Shown here piece after piece: positions 8,719 to 17,291 of a stretch of 64,000 bases of DNA. Position 1 is the stretch's first letter. Each line of letters begins with the position of its first letter. Under the pieces are notes generated by a model. That model was not told the origin of the DNA. It worked only from the letters and a program-made list of their open reading frames with translations, and did not search any database. Origin of the DNA: Verrucomicrobiia bacterium (GTDB taxonomy: Bacteria; Verrucomicrobiota; Verrucomicrobiia; Opitutales; Cerasicoccaceae); contig JAUIAM010000005.1 of the NCBI GenBank assembly GCA_030425485.1, forward strand, positions 124,001 through 188,000, written 5' to 3'. The position numbers were made by a program, and so were the translations under genes.

Positions 8719-9813
8719 ATGGAGAGGATTAACCAGCTGCTGGTCACAGGTGTCCCCGGGTGTGAGCTGGATGCGCAAACCGCATCGCTTTTTCGCAAGC
8801 TACAGCCCGGCGGATATATTCTTTTTGGGCGCAATATCCAGTCGCCGCAGCAGTTGCGAAAGTTGATCGACGACTTGCGCGACCTCAGCGCCCACGAACC
8901 ATTCATCATGATCGATGAAGAAGGGGGCCGGGTATCGCGCTTAAAACTGCTCGGCAACGAATCGCCGGGAGCGCAGCAATACCGCGAGCACGGAGACCTA
9001 GAGCGGGTCAAGCGCCACGGCACCTTGACCGGGCAACTCATGCGGCTCTTCGGCATGAACGTTAACCTCGGCCCCGTCGTGGAAGTAGCCCTCGACGATG
9101 ATGCCGACAACGCCCTGCGCGGTCGATGCTTCGGCACCACCCCTGAGCAGGTGATCTCGTTTGCCCGCGCTTACAATCAGGCGTTGCGCGCACAGGGCAT
9201 TCTCAGTTGCGGCAAGCACTTTCCCGGTTATGCAGGGGTAAAGGTAGACCCGCACCACGAGTTTGGTCTTACGCATCGCACGAGGAAGCAGCTTGAGCAG
9301 GTGGAACTCCTGCCCTACCGTAAACTGTCTGCCGAGCTCGACGCCGTCATGACAAGCCATACCTGGTACGCCAGCATTGACCCCGAGGCACTGCCCGCCA
9401 CCCTCTCGCACAACCTGATCCAAAAACTCCTGCGCGAAGACATCGGCTACGGTGGACTCGTTATCACCGACGACCTCGACATGGGGGCACTCCTCAACCG
9501 CTACAGCCTGGAAGAATGCGTCAGGCTCGCCGTCGAGGCTGGCAACGACCAAGTCCTCATCTGCCACCGCATCGATGCCCTCCCGCTCGCAGCCACAGCC
9601 CTCAATCGCATTTCAACGAGCGCTGTGGACCGCGCCCTCGCGCACATCGAAACCGCCCGGACCCGACTCTCGCCTCCCCGGCAATTCAGTGACACGGCTT
9701 ACAACGCTCTCGATGCGGCCGTCTGGGACCTGCGTGTGGACACGCTCGGCCATGAACGCGCTAAAGAGCGCAGCTCCGATAAGTCCAAACGCTCACCGGT
9801 AGAGAAGTACTAG
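8719..9813 (+). CDS. nagZ: Beta-N-acetylhexosaminidase, GH3 (NagZ-type)
   Basis: 364 residues, the size of single-domain NagZ enzymes. GH3 landmarks are present: GGYILFGRNI, IMIDEEGGRVSRL, NVNLGPVVEVALDDDADN, CGKHFPGYAGVKVDPHHE (residues 164-181, with the KHFPG substrate loop and the Asp-His general acid/base pair) and VITDDLDMGAL with the nucleophile Asp near residue 251. NagZ removes GlcNAc from anhydromuropeptides in cytosolic peptidoglycan recycling. No signal peptide is visible, which fits that site. The canonical KHFPGHG is KHFPGYAG here, a mild deviation. A role on dietary GlcNAc glycosides cannot be excluded. The C-terminal 30 residues are charged and probably disordered. Confidence 0.87.
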   Translation: MERINQLLVTGVPGCELDAQTASLFRKLQPGGYILFGRNIQSPQQLRKLIDDLRDLSAHEPFIMIDEEGGRVSRLKLLGNESPGAQQYREHGDLERVKRHGTLTGQLMRLFGMNVNLGPVVEVALDDDADNALRGRCFGTTPEQVISFARAYNQALRAQGILSCGKHFPGYAGVKVDPHHEFGLTHRTRKQLEQVELLPYRKLSAELDAVMTSHTWYASIDPEALPATLSHNLIQKLLREDIGYGGLVITDDLDMGALLNRYSLEECVRLAVEAGNDQVLICHRIDALPLAATALNRISTSAVDRALAHIETARTRLSPPRQFSDTAYNALDAAVWDLRVDTLGHERAKERSSDKSKRSPVEKY

Positions 9814-9848
9814 TATGCCGTTAGGCAAATTCATTATAAAATGCAGAT

Positions 9849-9929
9849 GGCCACAAAAAGGCACAAAATACACAAAATGACTATGAGGTGGCCGAGTAGC
9901 TCTGCGCCTTTGCGTCTTTGCGTGAAATA
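9849..9929. repeat. Non-coding repeat-like element: iterated CACAAAA / TTTGCGTC words in inverted halves
   Basis: The left half reads CCACAAAAAGGCACAAAA followed by TACACAAAATGA (period of about 9). The right half reads GCGCCTTTGCGTCTTTGCGT and its reverse complement has the same purine-rich CGCAAAG period. From memory, very similar 'cacaaaaaggcacaaaa ... tttgcgtctttgcg' strings recur between genes of many unrelated environmental bacteria. It lies between convergent nagZ and the TauE gene, with no open frame. Confidence 0.5.
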
Positions 9930-9969
9930 GTTTAGGCAAGAACTAAGCTAACACGACACTAGAGCAAAT

Positions 9970-10737
9970 CTACGACAGTGCCTTTACCCACAGGCGCGCA
10001 GCCACGAGCAGAATCACTCCGGCGGTAAGCATTCTCACGCGGGCACGTGGCAACTTTTCTACCAGCAAATAAGACCCGACCCGACCGCCAATCAACACCG
10101 CCACCGGACACGCAATCAGCACCCACAACGGTGCCGCCTCAAGCAACGCCACCCCCTTGGTAAACTGACCGAGCAAACCTGCCACACTATTGAGCGCGAT
10201 GAATAGCGACGTACACGCGGCGATGGTATGCGCCCGCCCCCAACCGAGCAGGTGCATCACGGGGGCCAGATAGATGCCGCCCCCAATACCCGTCACCCCC
10301 GCCAACAAGCCCAGTACGATACCCGCACCGAACAACACCTCTGCCCGGGCCGGTCGTTCTTCTTCAACGACTTTCTCCTGAAAAAAATGCTGCGCCAGCA
10401 TGGAGGCTCCAGCCACCGTCAGGGCTACAGCAAGAATCAGGATAAACGCCGCCTCGGGCAAGCGCCAGGCACCCCCAAGAAATGCGCACGGCACCGACCC
10501 CAGCAACAGGGGCCTCAAGATGGCACCGCGGGCATACCCCCGACGCGCCAGCAGCAGGCTCCCCTGTGAGGTAACGATGAGATTGCACGTAAGCGAAATG
10601 ATCGGGACCACGGCAAGCGGCAAGCCGCTCACCGCCAGTAGTGCAATGTAGGTTGAGCCACCGCCAAAGCCGGCCATGGCATACAAACATGCAACCGCGA
10701 CGAACAGGAATGGGAGAACAATAAGCATCCTTGGCAT
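9970..10737 (-). CDS. Sulfite exporter TauE/SafE family membrane permease
   Basis: 255 residues, almost entirely hydrophobic, with about eight membrane spans. The two inverted family repeats are visible: an N-terminal GFGGGSTYIALLAVSG motif and a second GIGGGIYLAPVMHLLGWG motif near residue 150. A charged loop (FFQEKVVEEERPARAE) separates the halves. The family (DUF81) exports sulfite, organosulfur or organic acids across the inner membrane. Assignment to sulfite is not provable here, although sulfur chemistry is present elsewhere in the window (a sulfatase at 28122, cysI at 47699). It stands alone and convergent with nagZ. Confidence 0.85.
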   Translation of the reverse strand: MPRMLIVLPFLFVAVACLYAMAGFGGGSTYIALLAVSGLPLAVVPIISLTCNLIVTSQGSLLLARRGYARGAILRPLLLGSVPCAFLGGAWRLPEAAFILILAVALTVAGASMLAQHFFQEKVVEEERPARAEVLFGAGIVLGLLAGVTGIGGGIYLAPVMHLLGWGRAHTIAACTSLFIALNSVAGLLGQFTKGVALLEAAPLWVLIACPVAVLIGGRVGSYLLVEKLPRARVRMLTAGVILLVAARLWVKALS

Positions 10738-10910
10738 CTACTCTGTGACGCCGTGCGACGGAAGGCAAAACGTTTACCCATGATAGACTCAAGAGTATGC
10801 ACTCCTTCTTTCTGGGTCTGTATACGCCCGAGGCATGGCGAGAACAGAAACAGTTAATGAGATCAAACTGTAAGGCTTAACCTAAGCATACAGGAGAGCG
10901 TATAAATTTT

Positions 10911-10970
10911 TAATGCAAAATTATTGCATTACCCGCCCCGGGTCTTATTATTGCAAATTTGATGCATTAA
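10911..10970. promoter_or_regulatory. Two adjacent TGCA-containing palindromes between the TauE and pseudopilin genes
   Basis: TAATGCAA (10911-10918), AATTA and TTGCATTA (10924-10931) form a perfect 8-bp palindrome. Seventeen bp further, TTATTGCA (10948-10955) and TGCATTAA (10963-10970) form a one-mismatch copy with a 7-nt spacer. Both sit in the 298-bp divergent gap between the TauE start (10737) and the pseudopilin start (11036), in locally AT-rich DNA. This looks like a pair of operator sites for a dimeric regulator. Nothing else is recognised in the gap. Confidence 0.5.
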
Positions 10971-11035
10971 CTTCCTGCGTAATATGATCTCTAAGCTACG
11001 AAAAAACAATAAGAGCAGAATTGGGTACAGCCTCT

Positions 11036-11755
11036 ATGAGAGCACGCGCACAACTTTATAGACACGGGTTTACTCTCATGGAAATGCTGGCCTGCATTGC
11101 GATAGTCGCCATCATCACATCTTTAGTGATTGCTGCTCTTGGGCGCGCTAAGATGGCCGCTCATCGTACTACCTGCGCATCTAATCTCCGTCAAATCGGT
11201 ACCGCTGTTTTTGGCTATGCCAACGACCATAAAGGTGCACTGCCTCCGACAACGCATGTCACTGGCTCCCAAGGGTACGAAATCGCATGGATTTATGCAC
11301 TGGCCCCTTACCTTGCTGACGTAGACGAAGTCCGTATCTGCCCAGCTGACCCCCACGGAGCAGAACGACTCAAGGGAGGCGGGACAAGCTACCTCCTGAA
11401 CAATATCGCTTTTGATGCCCGCTACGATCCGTTCGGCAACCTTCTAGAATCCTATAATAATCTGTTTCGCTTGGCCAACCCCTCCCGAACGTTCTGGGCG
11501 GGTAGCATCTCTGACTCACGGACTGGAGCGAGCGTGCTCAACGACCACACGCATGCAGAAAGCTGGGATGCTGGATGGGGAGCGTTTATCCGCGACATAG
11601 AACCCAACCGTCATCGGGTGGGCGACTCCAACCGTACCCACACCAACGGCTCATCCAATTATCTCTTTGCCGACGGACACGTGGAAAACATCCCTGCCAG
11701 CGAAATGAAACGCCGCTTTGACAGCGGAGAGAATTTTGCCCGTCCACCACAATAA
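11036..11755 (+). CDS. Prepilin-type pseudopilin with H-X9-DG-like C-terminus
   Basis: About 239 residues from ATG 11036 (a TTG at 11021 would add 5). The class III prepilin signal is RHGFTLMEMLACIAIVAIIT: cleavage after Gly, Phe at +1, Glu at +5, then a hydrophobic helix. The globular part starts with CASNLRQIGTAVFGYANDHKGALPP and ends with SSNYLFADGHVENIPASEM. This is the architecture of the very numerous verrucomicrobial and planctomycete type II secretion-like pseudopilins. It should be processed by a prepilin peptidase and inserted in the inner membrane or a pseudopilus. The PEP-CTERM gene begins 8 bp later, so the two are probably cotranscribed. Confidence 0.88.
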   Translation: MRARAQLYRHGFTLMEMLACIAIVAIITSLVIAALGRAKMAAHRTTCASNLRQIGTAVFGYANDHKGALPPTTHVTGSQGYEIAWIYALAPYLADVDEVRICPADPHGAERLKGGGTSYLLNNIAFDARYDPFGNLLESYNNLFRLANPSRTFWAGSISDSRTGASVLNDHTHAESWDAGWGAFIRDIEPNRHRVGDSNRTHTNGSSNYLFADGHVENIPASEMKRRFDSGENFARPPQ

Positions 11756-11763
11756 AACCTAGT

Positions 11764-12579
11764 ATGAAAACAATGATTAATTCCCTACAACTCATCCACA
11801 CTCAGCGTAGATTCTTCTTCGTATCCGCCCTTGCACTCGTTGCCTGCATGCAGAGTCTGAGCGCTGTAATCATCTTGGATCAGGGGCATGTCGACCTCGA
11901 CTTCAATTACACCGGAGGGACTTGGAATGTGGATATTCATCATGACATTACAGGCCACATCGATCCATCAAGCACTATCTTTTATGCCAGAGATGAGCCA
12001 TGGTCTGCTGGTTCGAGGATAAACCGCCCGGCAGGCAGCCAATGGGACTTCATCGGGACCAATGCTGGAGAGCCGATATGGATTCTACCTCAAACACAGG
12101 AAACTGCGATTGTCTGGCCTGGATTCGCATCGGAAGAAACCCCAAGCGGTACCTTTGCGGCCTACGAAAGCCTGGACCCGAGGGTCACATCTACCCCCTC
12201 GCGCTGGATCACCATCCAACTGAAAAGTATTGAATATATCGGGGATGGTGTCGGCAATTTTTCACTTTGGAGCACCGGAGCGCTTGGTTCACGCACGGTC
12301 TGGATGTCCACGGCTGACGGCATAAACGAAGAAGACTCATTCTTGTTTCTCGAAGGCGGACACGTCCACCTGAATTGGGGATTTACAGATATTGGCCTGT
12401 ACAAAATTACGCTGGAGGGAAGCGCCTACCTGAACGATGGTTTAATGACACCCACCAATAGCGGTGAATGGACCTTTAATTATGGCATAGGTGTTGTACC
12501 AGAGCCCCAAACATTCGGGTTTCTCGTGCTTGCCGGAGTAGCACTTCTGATTATGAGGACACGCACTAACCGGGTCTAG
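11764..12579 (+). CDS. PEP-CTERM anchored surface protein, choice-of-anchor M-like
   Basis: 271 residues with an N-terminal signal peptide (basic LIHTQRRFFF, then a hydrophobic core to SLSA at about residue 36). The body starts with VIILDQGHVDLDFNY and contains HVHLNWGFTDIGLYKI. These 'H-V-D' and 'H-x-H-x-N-W-x-F-t-x-x-G-x-y' signatures belong to the surface-anchored choice-of-anchor M family. The C-terminus has VPEPQTFGFLVLAG, a membrane span and RTRTNR: a PEP-CTERM sorting signal for an exosortase system, whose enzyme is not in this window. It follows the pseudopilin by 8 bp. A role in surface attachment is likely; the ligand is unknown. Confidence 0.85.
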   Translation: MKTMINSLQLIHTQRRFFFVSALALVACMQSLSAVIILDQGHVDLDFNYTGGTWNVDIHHDITGHIDPSSTIFYARDEPWSAGSRINRPAGSQWDFIGTNAGEPIWILPQTQETAIVWPGFASEETPSGTFAAYESLDPRVTSTPSRWITIQLKSIEYIGDGVGNFSLWSTGALGSRTVWMSTADGINEEDSFLFLEGGHVHLNWGFTDIGLYKITLEGSAYLNDGLMTPTNSGEWTFNYGIGVVPEPQTFGFLVLAGVALLIMRTRTNRV

Positions 12580-12589
12580 TCCAGCATCG

Positions 12590-12634
12590 CGCCTGTCACA
12601 CAATCATTACTATAGCATGCTTGTGTGACAGGCG
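12590..12634. terminator. Bidirectional terminator hairpin with a 14-bp perfect stem
   Basis: CGCCTGTCACACAA (12590-12603) and TTGTGTGACAGGCG (12621-12634) are exact complements around a 17-nt loop. The element lies between two convergent genes that both encode PEP-CTERM proteins (stops at 12579 and 12648), so it can end transcription from either side. There is no U-tract on either strand. Confidence 0.75.
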
Positions 12635-12647
12635 GATAAAGGGATCG

Positions 12648-15600
12648 TCAAGAGCGGCGGCGCACAATCAGCAAGGCCATGAGCCCACCCAGCAGGGCGA
12701 TGTTCGAAGGCTCGGGTACCATGGAGACGCTATCGAGTTGCAGTCCGATGCGGGTGCCCCCGTTCAGTCCATAGATAACACTAAAGGTGTACAACTGGCC
12801 GTCCTGGACAACCTCGATCAGGCTGTCCTCAAACGTGCCGATGAAGCCACCCACAGCATTGAAGAACTGATAGACCGAACCGACCACGGACTGATCGCCA
12901 AAGCTGCCAGCGAGCGATACGTTAAGTATAGCACCGTCAATCAGAGCCGCACCACCCCCGACATTGAAGTAGTCGAAGTTCGTGCTACCCGCCGTACCGC
13001 CATCGAGCAGCAGGTGCATGTGCGCGCCGGGCTCAAAGTTTAGCGTCTGGTAAAAGCCCATAACCTGTGGTCCGGTGTCACTCAGCTTGAGGTGGGACCC
13101 CGCCAGCATGTAAACATCGCTGCCGACGTTACCGCTACCGCCGAGTATCGCATCCTCGTAGACAATGGTATCTCCCTGCGCACTCCACTGGCTGCTGGCG
13201 ATCAGGAGGCGCCCCTCCTTCACGTGGGTTTCACCCTTGTACCTGTTGTTGTTATTCGTGAGCTCCAGGGTACCCTGACCTGTTTTGATCAGACCATACT
13301 GGCCGTTCTGGTCAAAAATCTCCCCCGTGATACGGGCATCCACATCAGCCGAACCATTGGCGACTTTTATCGTCCGGAAGGGCTCAGCCCCCCCGGTCAT
13401 GTTTAAACTGGTGGCAAAGATAAGCGTCGCATCCGCAGAGGGAGAGGAAAAGAGCAAGGTGTAGTTCGCGCCAAGCGGCTCCTTCTCACCCCAGGTAAGG
13501 GTCGTGCTTTGCTGATTCTGCCCGATGATGGTCACCGTACGGTCTTCACCTACTGCACTGAAGCCACCGCTACCATAATTGTAGTCGAAGAAGATATTAC
13601 GGGCATATCCGATATAGCCTGTATAATCGCTGTGAGCGAGCTCAAGCACACCACCACGGAGGGTAATATTCTGGTGGAAGAAGGTGGCGGTTTGCCCCGG
13701 GTTTCTGGGGTCGGGTCCCTCTATCGAAATGTCGGGAATGGCGTTTTCCGAGCCAAGACGTAGCGCCCCACCCTCAATATAGATCCGGGCCATAAAGTTT
13801 TCGTTGGACCCCGTCAGTTCGAGCGTCCCCGCACCTGCTTTGACAATGTTCGCCGCCGTCCCGGTGATGTTACCCGACAGGCGCGCATCGACGGCGGCTG
13901 AACCGTCCGCTACATTGATACGTCGACCGGCACCCGCATCGGACCCAAGGCTCAGGTTGTTGTCGATGGTCACGGTCGCATCAGAGCCGACCGATGAGAG
14001 CAACAGGTCACCCCAGCCGGTGCGAAAATCATTCTGACCCCAGACGAGGTCGGCTCCGTTGTCCAGCGTCAGCGTGCGGTCGGCACCGCTGGCACTGAAA
14101 CCACCGGCACCTCCATTGATAAAGCTCACCTCTCCAGCCCCCGTGCCAAGGTTTACATTCACATTGGGACCGCCAGCACCGTACTCCAGCACGCCGCCGG
14201 TGAGAAGCGTGTTTCCGCTCGAAGGCAAAGCGGTTTCCGAGCCAAGGCGCAGCGCACCGCCCTCGATACGCGTCCCCCCCGTATAGGTATTTGTTCCCGT
14301 GAGCTCAAGCGTGCCGCTACCGGCTTTAGTTAAACCTCTGGTAGCCCCCGACTCCTGGGTAATATTACCGCTCATGCGGGCATCGGCCCCGGCCGTTCCG
14401 TTCTCCACATAGACAATCCGGTTTCCCGAACCCGAACCGAGGCTGACGTTATTGGTCAGCGTAACGGTGGAGTCCGAGGCTTTAGTGGAAAACTTCAGTG
14501 GATTGTTTCCTTCTTTCACGAAGTGGCCGACTCCCCAGGTGAGGTCAGCGCCACTGTCCAGTGTGACGGAACGGTCCGCCCCCGCCGCACTAAAGCCACC
14601 GCCCGTTCCAAACTGCACCTGCCCGGCGCCCGTACCGAGCTGGAGTTGAATGTCGTCCGTGCCGTGGGCAAACTCTACCACACCACCACGCAGGTTAAGA
14701 TTGGTATTGGCTGAAAGCGCACCGGCAGAGCCCAGGCGGATGGCACCCGAATGTATCGTAGTGTCGCCACTGTAGCTATTGTTGCCTGTCAGCTCCAGAA
14801 CACCGCCATTGTAGAGTTGCAAGCCAGCGGAGTAACCCTGCGCTTCGGTAAGGTCACCCGAGAGACGTGCATCGATGGCGGCCGCGCCATCGTTGGCCAG
14901 GAAAGTCCGCGTGCCCGTGCTGCCAGTAAAGGCGTTCCCCAGACGAATGTCGTTCGTAAGTTCTACGGTGCCATCCGAAGTAACAGACCCCAGAGCGAGG
15001 CCCTTGAAATGCGTGCTGCGCATGTCGAGCGTATCGCCATGGTTCAAGCTGACGCGGACATCCCCGTCGTAGGCGCCGAAGCCACCGTTGCCCTGGATGC
15101 TGAATTCGCCCACGCCACTGCCGAGCGTCAAGTCGTGGTCACCTGCGGCCAGCTCAAGCACGCCATTGGACCCGCCAGTACCCGTAAAGCGGATGTTAGA
15201 GTGCTCAGAAAGGGCGCTCTCCGAAAGCAAACGAACGGCTCCGCGCTCGATAATCAAATCGCCAACGTTGCTGTTGTCACCTGAAAGGATGAGTTGGCCA
15301 TAGCCTTTTTTGATCAAACTACCTTCCCCGGTAATACTGCCGGCAAAGTTATTGCTCCCAGCGAAATCAACCGTCAAATCACCACCGCCGAGTTCCACAA
15401 GTCCCGTACCACCGTGCGAGGAATCCAGCCCTCCAATCGTCTGATTCCGCTCGTCAAGCGCGAGGCGGGCCGTGGGATCATTGCTGGTAAAGACCACTCC
15501 GGATTGCGCGGAGAGCAAGCCACTCTCACCTACTTGCACGGTCCCATTATGGATAAAGGTATTGCCGGTGTTGGTGTTGACGCCATTTATCGTCAGGTCG

Positions 15601-16964
15601 CCTGTGCCGCTTTTGGCCAGCCCACCGTCACCGGAGACTGCTCCGTTAATCAGCGTATCACCCGTACCGTCGACAACAGCGATATGGCCGTCTGCCGTAT
15701 CAATGCCGCCGTTGAAGACAAAGCCGCCGTTGGCTGCCTCCCAGTTCTGGGATTCGCCCAGGATAAGGTCCGCGTTAAAGGTCTGGTCGGCCGAGGCTTC
15801 GTTTCGCAGGCCCACGCGTTCGATCGTCAGCGCGTAGTCGCCATTGATGGTAAAGCCTTCCGTAGACTCGGAGTCCTTGAAGAGCATGCCGCGTAGAACA
15901 CGGTCGGCTTGGTTTACATTGAGCGTGGTCACGCCGTTGGCTTCCGAGGCGTCGAGGAGGACAGATTCAGTGTGCGGGCTTTCCCCCGTGCTCCAGTTAC
16001 CCGAAGCAAAGATATTCCCCGATGCGAAGCTTCCCGTCCACTGCGCCGCCGTGTTCACGGTATTGCTCGGATCGTCAAAAATGGTGTACTTGAGCGCGTA
16101 GCCGTCCTCGCGCATGATGGCGTTGATGTCCGCGCCCGGATCGTAGTAGTAAGTCACTCCATTATAGGTCAACCCCTCCGGACCGCCGTCGCTGTAAAGG
16201 CTGCCCATGGAGCGCCCGGTGGATGCCGTGCCAAGAATATGCAGTTCTTTGGTGCCATCCGGGTGCGTAAATTCCACAAAACCGGGGCTACCAGAGTCGC
16301 CCAGTGTCAGGGCCGTCGCCGTGTCCTGAGCGCTACTTGCCAGAAAACGCGATCTCCAGGGAGCATCCGAAACACCGCCCCCCCAGGTTCGCGCTTCGCC
16401 AATAATCGGGCCGGTATTTAAGTCTCCCTTACTACCATAAACATAAATATCGAAGTCATCGAGCTCCTGCGGACGGACATCCAGAATGCGGTAGGTGGAG
16501 ACTTGCTCGCCTGGCAGAAACGCCCGATCAAACGTGCCGATGGTCGTGTCACCGATGGAACCGGTGGGATGGCCAGGGGCATACTGTACGGTCGATTGGT
16601 TTTTGATGAGTTTATTTGAAGTCAGGACATTATTGGCACCGACGAAGTAAAAGGTACTGCCGGGTTCAGAGGGATAGTGAGCGGCCTGTATCGCGTGAAG
16701 TGGGGACAGGAGCGAGAGGTTGCGCACGGGAAGCCCGTTGCCCATGCCAGAACCCCAGCTCCAGCCTACGCCGGAAAAGTCGAAGCCCGCACCGATAAAA
16801 TTGGGGGCGTTGCTGCGAACGAACGTCGTCCCTTCCGGGTCAGAAAAGTCTCCGGAAGAAAAAACATTGTGACGCTCCGCGTTGTAGCTGTTCAGATTGA
16901 TGGCAAATGCCGACTGCGCAACCACACTGAGAGCCAGCGTGACGAGAGGTAAGGTTTTCTTCAT
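12648..16964 (-). CDS. PEP-CTERM protein: trypsin-like protease domain fused to autotransporter-associated beta-strand repeats
   Basis: 1438 residues. The signal peptide is MKKTLPLVTLALSVVAQSAFA. Residues ~25-290 resemble a chymotrypsin-fold protease: SPLHAIQAAHY places a His at 96, GDTTIGTFDRAF offers Asp 139, and LGDSGSPGFVEF gives the nucleophile signature with Ser 224. From about residue 310 the protein becomes Gly/Ser/Thr/Asn-rich with repeated L-x-L-x-G-x-N-x-Y-x-G-x-T strands, as in autotransporter passenger beta-helices. The end is VPEPSNIALLGGLMALLIVRRR, a PEP-CTERM anchor. There is no autotransporter barrel, so display depends on exosortase. A conserved 16-bp motif (17146-17161) lies upstream. 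It is probably a surface-exposed protease or adhesin; the exact active-site assignment is inference. Confidence 0.85.
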   Translation of the reverse strand: MKKTLPLVTLALSVVAQSAFAINLNSYNAERHNVFSSGDFSDPEGTTFVRSNAPNFIGAGFDFSGVGWSWGSGMGNGLPVRNLSLLSPLHAIQAAHYPSEPGSTFYFVGANNVLTSNKLIKNQSTVQYAPGHPTGSIGDTTIGTFDRAFLPGEQVSTYRILDVRPQELDDFDIYVYGSKGDLNTGPIIGEARTWGGGVSDAPWRSRFLASSAQDTATALTLGDSGSPGFVEFTHPDGTKELHILGTASTGRSMGSLYSDGGPEGLTYNGVTYYYDPGADINAIMREDGYALKYTIFDDPSNTVNTAAQWTGSFASGNIFASGNWSTGESPHTESVLLDASEANGVTTLNVNQADRVLRGMLFKDSESTEGFTINGDYALTIERVGLRNEASADQTFNADLILGESQNWEAANGGFVFNGGIDTADGHIAVVDGTGDTLINGAVSGDGGLAKSGTGDLTINGVNTNTGNTFIHNGTVQVGESGLLSAQSGVVFTSNDPTARLALDERNQTIGGLDSSHGGTGLVELGGGDLTVDFAGSNNFAGSITGEGSLIKKGYGQLILSGDNSNVGDLIIERGAVRLLSESALSEHSNIRFTGTGGSNGVLELAAGDHDLTLGSGVGEFSIQGNGGFGAYDGDVRVSLNHGDTLDMRSTHFKGLALGSVTSDGTVELTNDIRLGNAFTGSTGTRTFLANDGAAAIDARLSGDLTEAQGYSAGLQLYNGGVLELTGNNSYSGDTTIHSGAIRLGSAGALSANTNLNLRGGVVEFAHGTDDIQLQLGTGAGQVQFGTGGGFSAAGADRSVTLDSGADLTWGVGHFVKEGNNPLKFSTKASDSTVTLTNNVSLGSGSGNRIVYVENGTAGADARMSGNITQESGATRGLTKAGSGTLELTGTNTYTGGTRIEGGALRLGSETALPSSGNTLLTGGVLEYGAGGPNVNVNLGTGAGEVSFINGGAGGFSASGADRTLTLDNGADLVWGQNDFRTGWGDLLLSSVGSDATVTIDNNLSLGSDAGAGRRINVADGSAAVDARLSGNITGTAANIVKAGAGTLELTGSNENFMARIYIEGGALRLGSENAIPDISIEGPDPRNPGQTATFFHQNITLRGGVLELAHSDYTGYIGYARNIFFDYNYGSGGFSAVGEDRTVTIIGQNQQSTTLTWGEKEPLGANYTLLFSSPSADATLIFATSLNMTGGAEPFRTIKVANGSADVDARITGEIFDQNGQYGLIKTGQGTLELTNNNNRYKGETHVKEGRLLIASSQWSAQGDTIVYEDAILGGSGNVGSDVYMLAGSHLKLSDTGPQVMGFYQTLNFEPGAHMHLLLDGGTAGSTNFDYFNVGGGAALIDGAILNVSLAGSFGDQSVVGSVYQFFNAVGGFIGTFEDSLIEVVQDGQLYTFSVIYGLNGGTRIGLQLDSVSMVPEPSNIALLGGLMALLIVRRRS
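13264..14800 (-). repeat. Internal tandem repeats of the beta-strand PEP-CTERM protein
   Basis: Three consecutive units of about 490-555 bp, starting at about 14800, 14311 and 13823 on the minus strand, encode L-E-L-T-G-x-N, then G-A-x-R-L-G-S, L-G-T-G-A-G-x-V, G-F-S-A-x-G-x-D-R and D-A-R-x-S-G-N-I-T in the same order. A fourth partial start (LELTNNNNRYKG) follows at about 13268. The third unit carries an insertion. Such repeats arise by internal duplication and predict a long parallel beta-helix. Confidence 0.75.
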
Positions 16965-17291
16965 AGGGTAAGGGAGGGGGTAGTGAATGAAACAGGTTCA
17001 GTAGTCTAACGTCGCGAATACACGGAGATGACAGCTCTGTCTCTGGCACCGAAGGCAAAGGGCAGTTGCATTACACCGGAGGCCAATAGACGGAACTTAT
17101 GCGTAAAGTATTCGCTAAATGAAGATAACCTGCAATTCGCCTGTCACTCGTTTAGTTGAGTCCATCGCTCATGCTGACTCATTTACTCTCCCCAAGGTCC
17201 GTAGCGCACACATGCGAACCAGCGGAATATCCGCCAAACACATTCCGCGCAAAGTCCCATCAACTCTCCGTGCGAAGCACGCAGGAAAGCC
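16965..17291. other. 327-bp intergenic region holding the promoter of the protease/beta-repeat gene
   Basis: Between the beta-repeat protein start (16964) and the heparinase stop (17292). It contains the 16-bp regulon motif with a TTGCAG / 17 bp / AATACT promoter-like pair on the minus strand. The interval between the predicted -10 (17107-17112) and the ATG is about 140 bp, implying a long 5' leader. The sequence immediately before the ATG is pyrimidine-rich on the coding strand, with no Shine-Dalgarno. Short open frames here have no coding character. Confidence 0.6.
17130..17161 (-). promoter_or_regulatory. Regulon motif copy 1, upstream of the protease/beta-repeat gene
   Basis: On the minus strand, ACTCAACTAAACGAGT (17161-17146) has perfect ACTC/GAGT ends. 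Ten bp later comes TTGCAG (17135-17130), then 17 bp, then AATACT (17112-17107). The motif centre is about 190 bp before the ATG at 16964. It shares phase and orientation with five other copies, which suggests an activator site contacting RNA polymerase. Confidence 0.7.

Noticed and set aside
12576-12586. CTAGTCCAGC resembling the inner part of the motif at the end of the 11764 gene
   Set aside because: It lacks both outer arms and lies at the 3' end of a gene, overlapping the stop codon, not upstream of a promoter.
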